Notes: generated by a model not told the origin, from the sequence alone. Positions 1-7,181 are shown, counted from the stretch's first letter. The stretch: 11,931 nt of DNA from Actinomycetota bacterium (GCA_003162235.1 PMMN01000021.1:21225-33155); one strand, 5' to 3'. Program-made: numbers and translations.

Positions 1-446
1 TGCACCTGGCCGTCGGCGAAGACGTCGGTCTGCCGGGCGGCGGGGATGCCGATGATCCTCGACACGGCCAGCGCGGCCTCCAGCTCGGAGGAGACGACGA
101 AGTCGACATCGAGGAAGCGGTCGCGGCAGATCTCGAGGTACTCCTCGTTTGAGACGCGCGCGATCGTCATCGCCTTGGGCGCGAGTTTGCGCGTGAGCAG
201 GCAGGCGATCAGGTTCGCCTCGTCGCGGGAGGTGCAGGAGATGAACAGATCGGCCTCGTCAACGCCGCCGCGCTCGAGCACGTGGCGGCTACTGCCGTTT
301 CCCTCCACCGTCGTAACGCTGTGACTCTGCGCCAGCTCGTCCAGGCGCTCGTGATCGATGTCGACGACGGTCAGCTCGTGCTCGCCGTGAAGCGCCTCGA
401 TGATGGTCGTCCCGACCTGCCCTGCCCCGACTACAAAGATCTTCAT
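1..446 (-). CDS. trkA: TrkA-type potassium-uptake regulatory protein, NAD-binding (RCK_N) part, 3' end outside window
   Basis: This is a peripheral cytoplasmic subunit that gates Trk/Ktr-type K+ transporters by binding NAD(H) or other nucleotides. I translated it from the ATG at 446-444. It opens MKIFVVGAGQVG, the Rossmann beta-strand plus GxGxxG loop, followed by VVDID, whose acidic residue ends strand 2 and would contact the NAD ribose. Further on are GNGSSRHVLERGG and TSRDEANLIACLL, typical of TrkA RCK_N domains. About 148 codons are in the window and the frame is still open at position 1, so the rest lies outside; full TrkA proteins are about 220 aa (one unit) or about 450 aa (two units). 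The start is set by the Rossmann strand; no clear Shine-Dalgarno is visible before it. It diverges from the permease genes, with 108 bases between start codons. Family assignment is strong; which transporter it gates is unknown. Confidence 0.9.
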   Translation of the reverse strand, partial: MKIFVVGAGQVGTTIIEALHGEHELTVVDIDHERLDELAQSHSVTTVEGNGSSRHVLERGGVDEADLFISCTSRDEANLIACLLTRKLAPKAMTIARVSNEEYLEICRDRFLDVDFVVSSELEAALAVSRIIGIPAARQTDVFADGQV

Positions 447-534
447 TGCAGAGCGAAAGGTATCGCCCGCGCCGGTTTGATGCGGCCTTGCTCGTTTGGC
501 TTTCGCGCGCGGGAATACGCTTCCCGCTGTGCGA

Positions 535-548
535 CGCACTAAAGTGCG
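535..548. repeat. Inverted repeat CGCACT-AA-AGTGCG upstream of the small membrane ORF
   Basis: Six-base perfect arms are separated by AA, ending seven bases before the ATG at 555. The same arms recur at 8670-8684 with a three-base centre (ACT). It could be a regulator site or a small mRNA hairpin near the ribosome-binding region of the 555 gene. The sequence shows the symmetry; any function is inference. Confidence 0.4.
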
Positions 549-554
549 CCCGGC

Positions 555-725
555 ATGAGTCCCTATCGTCTTTCGATCACGCTCACCTCGTTGGCGCTGA
601 TCGGGCTGGGTGTGGCGATCGTGGTCAGAACGGCGATGGCCGGCGGCGGTATCTCCGGTTATCTCCTCGGGCCGCTGTTCGCGGCCGCGGGGCTCGGTCG
701 TTTGGCCCTCCTCCGGCGCCGCTAG
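555..725 (+). CDS. Small two-helix membrane protein of unknown function (56 aa)
   Basis: I do not recognise this protein. The frame starts at ATG 555 and ends at TAG 723-725. It encodes a short basic start (MSPYRLS), a hydrophobic stretch at about residues 8-24 (LTSLALIGLGVAIVV), a glycine-rich turn near 28-35, a second hydrophobic stretch at about 36-52, and a C-terminal LLRRR cluster. This pattern suggests two membrane helices with positive ends in the cytoplasm. It lies 12 bases before the permease in the same orientation, so the two are probably cotranscribed. No strong Shine-Dalgarno precedes the ATG, and a 14-base inverted repeat sits immediately upstream. Reality of the gene rests on its membrane-protein composition, tight spacing and lack of a better competing frame; it could be a small accessory of the permease. 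Confidence 0.6.
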   Translation: MSPYRLSITLTSLALIGLGVAIVVRTAMAGGGISGYLLGPLFAAAGLGRLALLRRR

Positions 726-737
726 AGTCGAAGAGTC

Positions 738-2666
738 ATGGCTCGGAAGCGTCCCAGACTCGAGCGCGTCCTCGCCGGGCGCGATCTCTTCTCGATCGCC
801 TACGGCGAGATCGCGTCTTCGATCTACTTCGCGCTCGGCATCGTCGCTGCGCGGGCGCTCGGGTTGACACCGGCCGTGCTCCTGGTCGTGGGCGGGCTCT
901 TTGTTCTCGTCGCCGCCTCCTATGCCGAAGCGATTGCGTCGGCGCCCGGGACGGGCGGCGCGGCCACGTTCGTGCGCCGTGCCTTCAACGATCTGACCGG
1001 GTTCGTCGTCGGTTGGGTGCTGCTGCTCGACTACCTGATCGTGATCGCGCTGACGACCCTGTTTGTCCCGCACTATCTGGGCGCTGCGATCGAGTCGACG
1101 ACCCTCAGGCGCGCGCCCTACGACACGCTGATCGCGATCGGGCTCATAATCGGGCTGACGACGATGCGGCTGGTCTTCCGCCCGAGCATCTACCGGTTCG
1201 GAATCGTGCTCGCCGCTCTCGACCTGGTGACGCAGCTGCTCCTGATTGTCCTTGGCTTCTCGTTCCTTTTCTCCAGTCACGGCCTCGCCTCGGGAGTCCA
1301 TCTCGGGACGATGCCGACCTGGGGTGCGCTCGCCTTCGCGCTGCCGCTGGCGACGCTCGCCTACACCGGTATCGAGACGGTCGCCAACCTCTCGGAGGAG
1401 AGCCGCCGGCCGGCGGAGCTACCGGGAAACCTGTTCCGGGCTGTCGGCGCCGTGATCACCGTCTACGTGCTGATCGCCGTGATCGGTCTCTCGGCCTTCC
1501 CGGTCACGCACGGCGCGACGGCGCTCGGCAGCGAGTGGCGGCGCGCGCCACTGATGGGGATCGTCTCCGCGCTGATGCCTCACCTGCCGACCCTTCTCGG
1601 CGACGTTCTGCGCGTCTTTGTCGGCTTGAGCGGCGTCGCGATCCTTTTGCTGGCGGCGACGACCGCGATCTCCGGTTTCGCCCGGCTCGCTCACTCCCTT
1701 GGCGAGAATCGGATGCTACCGGCCCCGTTCGGCCGCCTTCATCACCGCACGCTCGTCTCGCCGCAGTCACTGATCGCGGTCGTTCTGATCGCGGGTGGGC
1801 TTCTGGTTGCGACCGAGCCGCTGCACAACCACGGCCTCCAGGGCCAGGCGACCTTCCTCGCCAGTCTCTTCTCGTTCGGTATCCTGATTGCCTTCAGCGC
1901 CGCCCAGCTCGCCGTCGTTCGCCTTCGTTACACGGAACCGGACCGGTTCCGTCCCTACCGGGTCCCGCTCTCGATCCACGTCTTCGGCGGCGATCTGCCG
2001 CTGCCGGCTCTTCTCGGCGCCCTGCTCACGGTTCTCGTGTTCGTGCTGACGATGGCGACGCATCCGGCGGCCCGCTACGGAGGACCCATCTGGCTGGCTA
2101 CCGGTCTGACCGTCTACTGGTTGGTGCGTCGCCAGCGCGGTGCCGGCCTGCGCGAGCAGGTCGTTCCCAGCGACGAGCAGCAGCTTCCCGGCGTTCGCTT
2201 TGCCAGCATCCTCGTGCCGATGAGGCTGGGTGACATCGGCGAAGAGATGATGGCGACCGCGGTGCGGATTGCTCAGGATCGCCAGGCCTCCGTGGTCGCG
2301 CTCAACGTCATCGAGGTGCCGCTAGGCCGCCGGCTCGGTGAAAAGCTACCGGTCGAAGAAAAGAGCGCGACAGAGGCGCTTGATGAGGCACGGGCGCTCG
2401 CCAAAGAACACGGCGTGCCCGTGCAGGGCCTTACTGTGCATGCGCGCTCGATCGGTACCGCGGTGGTCGAGCAGGCGCGGGAGCTCGGTGTCGATCTGAT
2501 CGTCCTCGGCTCCGGCCCGCGCTGGCGCCGTCAGTCGCGCTTCTTCTCGCCCACGGTCGAGTATGTACTGCGCAAAGCGCCCTGCGAGGTCATGATCGTC
2601 TCTTTCCCGGAGGAGATGCTCGAGGGCGAGCCCGTGGTCGAGGAGAGCGAGGCGGAGCCGAGCTAG
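738..2666 (+). CDS. APC-superfamily permease with C-terminal universal stress protein (Usp) domain
   Basis: This 642-residue inner-membrane transporter has about twelve hydrophobic segments over residues 10-460, then a soluble tail. The N-terminal RDLFSIAYGEIASSIYF and the APGTGGAATFVRRAF segment fit the unwound TM1 and TM2-3 region of APC (amino acid-polyamine-cation) permeases. NLSEESRRPAELPGNL near residues 217-233 is typical of amino-acid permease annotations. Residues about 483-622 form a Usp-like alpha/beta fold (SILVPMRLGD ... DLIVLGSG ... APCEVMIV). The usual GxxGx9G(S/T) ATP loop is degenerate: FFSPTVEYVL appears where a G-S/T pair is expected, so nucleotide binding is uncertain. The tail ends in an acidic stretch. 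KimA-type K+ importers share the APC-plus-Usp-like architecture, and a TrkA gene diverges from this locus, so K+ import is an alternative to amino-acid uptake. Substrate cannot be read from the sequence. Confidence 0.88.
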   Translation: MARKRPRLERVLAGRDLFSIAYGEIASSIYFALGIVAARALGLTPAVLLVVGGLFVLVAASYAEAIASAPGTGGAATFVRRAFNDLTGFVVGWVLLLDYLIVIALTTLFVPHYLGAAIESTTLRRAPYDTLIAIGLIIGLTTMRLVFRPSIYRFGIVLAALDLVTQLLLIVLGFSFLFSSHGLASGVHLGTMPTWGALAFALPLATLAYTGIETVANLSEESRRPAELPGNLFRAVGAVITVYVLIAVIGLSAFPVTHGATALGSEWRRAPLMGIVSALMPHLPTLLGDVLRVFVGLSGVAILLLAATTAISGFARLAHSLGENRMLPAPFGRLHHRTLVSPQSLIAVVLIAGGLLVATEPLHNHGLQGQATFLASLFSFGILIAFSAAQLAVVRLRYTEPDRFRPYRVPLSIHVFGGDLPLPALLGALLTVLVFVLTMATHPAARYGGPIWLATGLTVYWLVRRQRGAGLREQVVPSDEQQLPGVRFASILVPMRLGDIGEEMMATAVRIAQDRQASVVALNVIEVPLGRRLGEKLPVEEKSATEALDEARALAKEHGVPVQGLTVHARSIGTAVVEQARELGVDLIVLGSGPRWRRQSRFFSPTVEYVLRKAPCEVMIVSFPEEMLEGEPVVEESEAEPS

Positions 2667-2686
2667 CAGCCCCCGCCGCCCTGTCG

Positions 2687-2869
2687 TTAGAAATCGACGT
2701 AGATGAACTGCGAGACGCCGCTCATGAAGATGATGGCGGCGGCCAGAAGCAGCGCCCACACCAAGCCGACTGCGATGTCGAATAGCAGGTGCTGTAGAGC
2801 TCGCTTCAAAACGAAGCAATTCGCCGTTTGACCACGCTCGGCGAAGTGGCGCGTAATCCATGGTCGCAT
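2687..2869 (-). CDS. DltX-like acyl-shuttle membrane microprotein (60 aa, C-terminal FIYVDF)
   Basis: This 60-residue frame follows the MBOAT gene with a 137-base gap. It has a basic N-terminal part, one strong membrane helix at about residues 28-52 (FDIAVGLVWALLLAAAIIF), and the C-terminus GVSQFIYVDF. In Dlt-type acylation, the MBOAT loads an acyl group onto the tyrosine of an extracytoplasmic C-terminal hexapeptide (F-x-Y-x-x-F-like, for example on DltX), which passes it to a serine on the partner transferase. Here the hexapeptide is at residues 55-60 with Tyr57, and the neighbouring MBOAT lacks such a tail, so this is the expected missing component. I chose ATG 2869-2867 because GAGAGA lies seven bases upstream on the transcript. 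That signal lies inside a repeated hairpin, so the start is less certain than the C-terminus; TTG at 2809 is a weaker alternative. Role is inference from family logic and context. Confidence 0.72.
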   Translation of the reverse strand: MRPWITRHFAERGQTANCFVLKRALQHLLFDIAVGLVWALLLAAAIIFMSGVSQFIYVDF

Positions 2870-2912
2870 CCGTATCTCTCTCGATACCAACGCTCCCTGC
2901 GTGCGAGCCTCC
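2835..2912 (+). repeat. Interspersed hairpin repeat, copy 1 (core 2866-2893)
   Basis: The core reads GCAT, C, then a short stem GTATC/GATAC around a TCTCTC loop, then A, ACGC and TCCCTGCGT. The same order occurs at 7682-7713 and 7788-7824, and in degenerate form at 8713-8748. This copy has an A·C mismatch in the outer arm and a C·C pair at the base of the inner stem. It lies between convergent genes, overlapping the start region of the microprotein gene on the other strand. Outer limits are approximate. Confidence 0.6.
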
Positions 2913-3006
2913 GAGTCGTCGGTCGCACCCGGTCGACGGGTCTTCATTCCGAACCGAGTTCTGATCCTGGCTGTTCGCGTGCTACGCAGCTCTTGCGGCT
3001 CGTGGC

Positions 3007-4221
3007 TCACAACAATCTCCCGAGCATGTGCAGGAAGCGATCGTAGGGCATCACGAACAAGCCCCAGCCGAGGGTCACGAGTGAGAACGTCAGCAGACCG
3101 CCGGCTGCGCCACCGCCGTAGTGGAGGAGTTTCCCGGCGGCCCCCCTGCTCAGAGCGGGAACGGCGGCGAGTAGGGGCTTGCGGCCGAGCTCGGTCCAGA
3201 GCCGGTGCAGCACCAAGAGCAGGCCGTTGAAGGCGCCCCAGGCGGCGAAGTGCCAGGCCGCTCCGTGCCAGATCCCTACGATCGTGAAAGCCGCCATCAA
3301 GTTCAAGCACGTCAGCACGAGGCCGCGGCGATTGCCGCCGAGCGGGATATAGACGTAGTCGGTCACCCAGCGTGTGAGGGACATGTGCCAGTGCCGCCAG
3401 AAGCTGCGGATGCTGGAGCGCAAGTAGGGCCAGGCGAAGTTCTCGGGCACGCTGATGCCGAACAGGCGCGCCGAGCCGATGGCGATGTCGGAGTAGCCGG
3501 AGAAGTCGAAGTAGATGTGGAGCGAATAGGCGACGAGCGCGCTGGCGATCTGGAACTTCGAAGCCTGGTTTAAGGCGTTGGTGCTGCCGAGTGGGCCCAG
3601 CCAGAGCGCGAACGTGTCTGCGAGCACCATCTTCTTGGCCAGTCCGATGACGATGCGCGTGATACCGGCGCTGACGTCGTCCGCGTCGGCGCGGGCCGCT
3701 TTGACCTGGGGTGAAAACTGCTGGAAACGCTTAATCGGGCCGGCGACCATCGTGGGCGCGAACATGGCGAAGGCGAGGAAATCGCCGATGCCGTGGCGTT
3801 CGATGGTGCCGCGGCGAATATCGACGACGTAGTGGATGAATTCGAAGGTGAAGAACGAGATCGCCAGCGGCACGGCGATGTCCTGGAAGGTCGGCAGCGC
3901 ACCGGAGTGCGAGCCGAGGGCTTGCCCCAGGATCGGGCCGAGTAGGCGCGAGTACTTGAAGTAGGCAAGCGCCCCGATGGTGCCGGCGAGTCCGAGCGCG
4001 AACGCCGGCAGGCCGAATCGCGGTCTGCGCATGAGCCTGCCGAGCACGTACACGAGCAGCGCCTCGCCGAGAATCAGCAGCCAGAAGCGGCCTGCGTAGT
4101 AAGTGTAAAAGGTAAGTCCGGCGACGAAGATGAGCCAGGGTCGTAACCTCCTCGGACCGAAGCGGAAGACGACGACCACGATCGCCAGCCCGACGAAATA
4201 CAGCGCCTCGCCGAAGATCAC
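3007..4221 (-). CDS. MBOAT-family O-acyltransferase, AlgI/DltB-like
   Basis: This polytopic membrane enzyme moves an acyl group across the membrane for O-acylation of an extracellular polymer. The 404 residues hold roughly ten hydrophobic segments. AlgI/DltB signatures are clear: SFFTFEFIHYVVDI (122-135), GPIKRFQQF (161-169), IYFDFSGYSDIAIG (236-249), FWRHWHMSLTRW (274-285) and YIPLGGNRRG (291-300). Next comes GIWHGAAWHFAAWG (316-329), whose His319 should be the invariant catalytic histidine. GTG at 4221 is the preferred start because it overlaps the SGNH stop as GTGA, implying translational coupling. The frame stays open to 4521, but that extension is arginine-rich, lies antisense-frame to the SGNH gene and looks like shadow coding. 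The C-terminus (MLGRLL) lacks the acyl-shuttle hexapeptide, which is instead found on the downstream microprotein. Acyl donor and acceptor polymer are unknown; acetyl to a wall polysaccharide is only a guess. Confidence 0.93.
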   Translation of the reverse strand: MIFGEALYFVGLAIVVVVFRFGPRRLRPWLIFVAGLTFYTYYAGRFWLLILGEALLVYVLGRLMRRPRFGLPAFALGLAGTIGALAYFKYSRLLGPILGQALGSHSGALPTFQDIAVPLAISFFTFEFIHYVVDIRRGTIERHGIGDFLAFAMFAPTMVAGPIKRFQQFSPQVKAARADADDVSAGITRIVIGLAKKMVLADTFALWLGPLGSTNALNQASKFQIASALVAYSLHIYFDFSGYSDIAIGSARLFGISVPENFAWPYLRSSIRSFWRHWHMSLTRWVTDYVYIPLGGNRRGLVLTCLNLMAAFTIVGIWHGAAWHFAAWGAFNGLLLVLHRLWTELGRKPLLAAVPALSRGAAGKLLHYGGGAAGGLLTFSLVTLGWGLFVMPYDRFLHMLGRLL

Positions 4222-5408
4222 GATGGCGCTTTCGTGCCGGCAACGAGCGGCGCCAGCGCCTTGTAGAGCCGACGTGCGAATAGTGCGCTGCCGGCGTCGG
4301 TTGTATGCGTGACGTCCGCGAAGAACGCCGACGGGAGCTCTACCTTTGGTTGGTTCCAATCGATAAAGGTCAGGCCGTGCCGTTCGACGACCGAACGGAT
4401 GACGGCTACGTTGGCGTCGTAGAGGTGACGGTCGAACACCTCGAAGCCTGTGAGCGCGGTGATGTTGAGCGGCGACATGAAGAAAACCGCATGCGCGTGC
4501 TGTTGCTGTAGCCGTGCGCAAAGCAGGTCGAGCATGCGCAGCTCGGAGTCGGTTCGTTTGATCTGGAAGTTGGCGAAATCGGCGTAGCGCTCAACGATCT
4601 CGGTCTGCCGCGCCGGGTCGAGGTTGTCGAAGCTGAGGCTTGTCGGCGAGCGCGGCGCCAGCGGTAGTCCTTCGGGCGCGCTGCTGGTCAAGTCCTGCCA
4701 GCGGGCGAACAGTTCGTTCTTGACGGGGCGGCCGAAGAGTCGCGCTGCCAAGGAGTCGTGCTCGCGGAACAGCACCCAGTAGCGGTCCAGCGTCCGATCG
4801 ACGATGCCGCTCAGGTTGAACGCCCGGGAGGAATCGATACCGAGCACGCTCGCGACCCGGGTAGTCACCGCCTCGCCGAGGATCCTGGGCAGCTCGGGGA
4901 ACTGCTGTCGGCCCTCGATGCGCGCCAAAGGGTTGAACGTGTGGTAGGTGAGCTGAACGGCCAGCAGGTCGGCGTGTCCGGCGAGACGGCCGGCGATGAA
5001 GTACTGGTCGGCGACCAGCGCGCCGTCGGTACCGAGGTTGTACACCCGCGCGCCACTACCGTCGTCGTGTGCGACGCGTGCGAAGACAGCGGGGTAAGCG
5101 TGGTGGCTGTCACGGTTCATCTCGCCCCAGGTGGGCGAGGCGCCGAGGAACAGCACGACCGGGCGGCGTGTATCTCGAGGCAAGCTCTCGATGTGATCGA
5201 CGTAGCCCGGCAGCGCCGACATCGGCCACGTCTTCGGCAGGCGCCAGTCAGCGTCGTAGTGTTGGCCGGGCCTCAGATAGCCGGCGACCAGACCGTCGAT
5301 CGCGACCAGGGCGATGACCATTGCGCACAGGCGCACAACCAGGCGACCCAGTGATAGCCGATGCGTTTTGCGCTGGCTCTCGTCGCCGCTGCCCTGACCG
5401 ATCCTCAT
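4218..5408 (-). CDS. Membrane-anchored SGNH-fold acyltransferase/esterase, partner of MBOAT
   Basis: This 396-residue protein has an N-terminal anchor at about residues 23-44 and a large extracytoplasmic SGNH domain. Block I reads VVLFLGASPTWGE with candidate nucleophile Ser91. Its second position is Ala instead of the common Asp (GDS), as often varies in AlgJ/AlgX/DltD-like transferases. FFADVTHTTDAG supplies the Asp365 and His368 pair of block V. NLGTDGA (124-130) and TYHTFNP (154-160) are plausible oxyanion-hole blocks II and III. In such systems this protein takes the acyl group from the shuttle tyrosine and transfers it to the polymer. ATG 5408 was chosen because GAGCGAGGG lies immediately upstream and it gives a normal cytoplasmic tail plus signal anchor; the longer open frame to 5741 overlaps the divergent gene. 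It is first in the SGNH-MBOAT-microprotein operon. DltD-like or AlgJ-like is a finer distinction I cannot settle. Confidence 0.85.
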   Translation of the reverse strand: MRIGQGSGDESQRKTHRLSLGRLVVRLCAMVIALVAIDGLVAGYLRPGQHYDADWRLPKTWPMSALPGYVDHIESLPRDTRRPVVLFLGASPTWGEMNRDSHHAYPAVFARVAHDDGSGARVYNLGTDGALVADQYFIAGRLAGHADLLAVQLTYHTFNPLARIEGRQQFPELPRILGEAVTTRVASVLGIDSSRAFNLSGIVDRTLDRYWVLFREHDSLAARLFGRPVKNELFARWQDLTSSAPEGLPLAPRSPTSLSFDNLDPARQTEIVERYADFANFQIKRTDSELRMLDLLCARLQQQHAHAVFFMSPLNITALTGFEVFDRHLYDANVAVIRSVVERHGLTFIDWNQPKVELPSAFFADVTHTTDAGSALFARRLYKALAPLVAGTKAPS

Positions 5409-5461
5409 GCCCTCGCTCGTTGCCAGCGCGCCGGTCTCCGAGCGCGGGCTCTCATGCCAAG

Positions 5462-5490
5462 TTGACCCTGGAACAGCCCGACAGTAGCAT
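5462..5490 (+). promoter_or_regulatory. Sigma-70-type promoter for the 5554-7058 operon
   Basis: A -35 box TTGACC (5462-5467) is followed after exactly 17 bases by TAGCAT (5485-5490), matching the TAnnnT pattern of actinobacterial housekeeping promoters. The predicted start near 5497 gives a leader of about 57 bases before the ATG at 5554. It is the best promoter-like pair I saw in the window; it has not been scored computationally. Confidence 0.55.
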
Positions 5491-5501
5491 CTCGTCACTG
5501 C

Positions 5502-5516
5502 GGGGCGAACAGCCCC
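5502..5516 (+). other. Leader hairpin GGGGC-GAACA-GCCCC
   Basis: A perfect five-base GC stem with a five-base loop begins about five bases after the predicted transcription start. It could stabilise the 5' end of the message. It lacks a following T-run, so termination is unlikely in this orientation. Confidence 0.4.
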
Positions 5517-5553
5517 AAGCGCGTGGCTGGCGGTTACTTCTAAGGCGCGAACA

Positions 5554-6051
5554 ATGAAAATCTGGCAACGAGTAATGCTCACGATCGCCTTGATGGCGAC
5601 CGTTCTGATCTTCGTCTCGGAGGGAATAGCGGCTGTCGTCGTCCGCGAGGGCAAGGGCGCGGGCAAAGCGCGACTTGGCCAGATCGACACCACGGCGGCC
5701 ACGTATTTGGGTCGCCACGGCAGTCTGCAGCGCGACCCCAACTACGGCAGTCGAGTCGTCTACTGGATCGACTTCGGCGGGAGGATGAGCGACGGCCGTT
5801 ATCCGTGCGAGATGGCGAGCGATGCCGGGCACAAAGTCTTCCAGTTCAGCTTCAACTCCGCCGCCTACGTGACTTCGAGAGGCATCAAGGTCGGGAGCAC
5901 CGAAGCGCTGCTGACAGCTCGCTATAGTCGCATGACGACCGTCCACACGACCAAGTTCAACCACTACATCCTCGGCGGCCGGCCGTTCACCGATTTCTGG
6001 GTTTTGAACAAAACACGGCGGGTATACCAGATCGTCGTGAGATCGAAGTGA
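5554..6051 (+). CDS. Small exported or membrane-anchored protein of unknown function (165 aa)
   Basis: I do not recognise a named family. Residues 1-30 (MKIWQRVMLTIALMATVLIF...) form a signal peptide or N-terminal anchor without a clear lipobox. The rest is a compact soluble domain with one cysteine (PCEMAS, about residue 88), ending in a basic VVRSK. The segment RGIKVGSTEALLTARYSRM (about residues 109-127) resembles the 'G-x-S/T-x-x-x-L-x-x-x-Y' helix-start pattern common in small secreted actinobacterial domains, and loosely BamE-like folds; that is only a suggestion. The stop overlaps the GTG of the L,D-transpeptidase gene as GTGA, so the two are translationally coupled and probably act together in the envelope. 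ATG 5554 has only a weak AAGG upstream. A good promoter lies at 5462-5490. Confidence 0.75.
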   Translation: MKIWQRVMLTIALMATVLIFVSEGIAAVVVREGKGAGKARLGQIDTTAATYLGRHGSLQRDPNYGSRVVYWIDFGGRMSDGRYPCEMASDAGHKVFQFSFNSAAYVTSRGIKVGSTEALLTARYSRMTTVHTTKFNHYILGGRPFTDFWVLNKTRRVYQIVVRSK

Positions 6052-7058
6052 CTTTTCGCTGTCGTTTGCTTACCGCGAGTTTGGTCGCTCTGGCGGTCGG
6101 AGTGTCGGCGCCAGCGGCCTGGGCCGACGCGCCGCAGATCACTGTTCCTTCGTCCGACATCAACTGGTCGGCCGGCACCGTTACCGTCTCCGCCGACTAC
6201 CCGGCGGGTACCCAGTCGGTCGTCTTCTCGGCGGCCGGGCAGACGATTGCCACGGTCATCGTGGCGGACGACACGTTCGCCGGCACGGTCAGCTCCGGGG
6301 TCCCTTCCCCCCTGATGGTGCCGACCGAGTTCACCGCCGATGCGCGCGATGCTCAAAACGCATCCATCGGCGTTGCGACGTTAACGTTGACGCCGGCGAT
6401 GTACAAGCCGTCGGCGCCCGCGCTGGAGCTAGCTGCCGGGACTATCGTCGACCCCTCGCTCACGTTCGAGGCCGCCAGCGACCACACGGTCACGAGCGTC
6501 GGCGTCAAGACCGGGCCCGAGCCGCTGACGAGTCCGGTCACCCTCGTGACGGGCGCCGACGGGCGGATCGCTGTTAGCGGTGTGCGCGTACCCTACGGCG
6601 TCGAAACGATAGAGCTCACCGCGCGCAACGGCTTCGGATCGTCGTTACCGTCGAGAGCTGAGACTGTCTACAGTCTCGGGCCACAGTCGAAGCTGCCCGA
6701 GCGCTCGCACTACGTCCTGGTCGACAAGCGTTCGATGACGCTCTACTACGTGCGCGGGCAACGAGTCGTCAGGCACTACGACATCGCCATCGGTACGCCC
6801 TCGACACCCACGCCCAACGGCTACTTCGTGATCGGCGCCGCACGGCCGGCCTCGGGCCCCTGGGGTGTGCTGCGCCGCCCGCTGTACAGGGTCTCCGGCT
6901 CGCGCCGCAAGCCGAGCGGCTTCTACATCCACGGCACCGACGAACCCTGGAGCATCGGCACCTGGGCGAGCCACGGCTGCGTTCGCTTGTACAACTGGGA
7001 GATCCGAAATTTCTCGAAATCGGTGCCGAACGGAACCTTGGTGCTGATCCGTCCCTGA
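6048..7058 (+). CDS. Secreted L,D-transpeptidase (YkuD domain) with N-terminal Ig-like region
   Basis: The 336-residue protein starts at GTG 6048, overlapping the upstream stop. A signal peptide runs to about residue 27 (RLLTASLVALAVG...PAAWA, then DAPQ). Residues about 30-210 are beta-rich, threonine/serine-rich Ig-like sequence, probably two modules that place the catalytic domain in the wall. The YkuD domain spans about 219-336 (YVLVDKRSMTLYYVRGQ to the end). It carries the catalytic signature: His295 in YIHGTDEP and SHGCVRL with nucleophile Cys311. Such enzymes make 3-3 peptidoglycan crosslinks or attach proteins to the peptidoglycan stem, using a tetrapeptide donor outside the membrane. 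The length fits actinobacterial Ldt proteins with Ig-like modules. The active-site evidence makes this call firm; the exact transpeptidation product cannot be told. Confidence 0.93.
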   Translation: MTFRCRLLTASLVALAVGVSAPAAWADAPQITVPSSDINWSAGTVTVSADYPAGTQSVVFSAAGQTIATVIVADDTFAGTVSSGVPSPLMVPTEFTADARDAQNASIGVATLTLTPAMYKPSAPALELAAGTIVDPSLTFEAASDHTVTSVGVKTGPEPLTSPVTLVTGADGRIAVSGVRVPYGVETIELTARNGFGSSLPSRAETVYSLGPQSKLPERSHYVLVDKRSMTLYYVRGQRVVRHYDIAIGTPSTPTPNGYFVIGAARPASGPWGVLRRPLYRVSGSRRKPSGFYIHGTDEPWSIGTWASHGCVRLYNWEIRNFSKSVPNGTLVLIRP

Positions 7059-7127
7059 GTGGCGAGCTGCTCGGTAACCTGGCCATCGCCGGGCGCTGTG
7101 TAAAGCGAGTCGAAACTCACGGCCGGC

Positions 7128-7145
7128 GCGCCGACGGCTCGGCGC
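7128..7145 (+). terminator. Stem-loop after the L,D-transpeptidase gene, possible terminator
   Basis: A perfect seven-base stem GCGCCGA/TCGGCGC encloses CGGC, 70 bases after the stop and before the next gene. No T-run follows, as is common for terminators in GC-rich actinobacteria. It could equally be leader structure for the RCK gene at 7182. Confidence 0.35.
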
Positions 7146-7181
7146 CTGTTCACACCGTTGCATGAGTTAGGCTGAGGTGGA

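Noticed and set aside
446..2233. Long open frame on the + strand across the permease region
   Set aside because: It is arginine/proline-rich with no domain signal, and overlaps the permease in another frame; it is a GC-rich shadow.
2870..3310. Longer N-terminal extension of the microprotein frame into the MBOAT gene
   Set aside because: The extra sequence overlaps the MBOAT coding region in another frame and reads as low-complexity arginine/alanine sequence; the membrane helix and motif are all in the last 60 residues.
4222..4521. N-terminal extension of the MBOAT frame
   Set aside because: The extension is arginine-rich, lies within the SGNH gene in another frame on the same strand, and the GTG at 4221 in a GTGA overlap gives a normal membrane-protein start.
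5409..5741. N-terminal extension of the SGNH frame
   Set aside because: It overlaps the divergent promoter and gene, and a Shine-Dalgarno-like GAGCGAGGG precedes the ATG at 5408.
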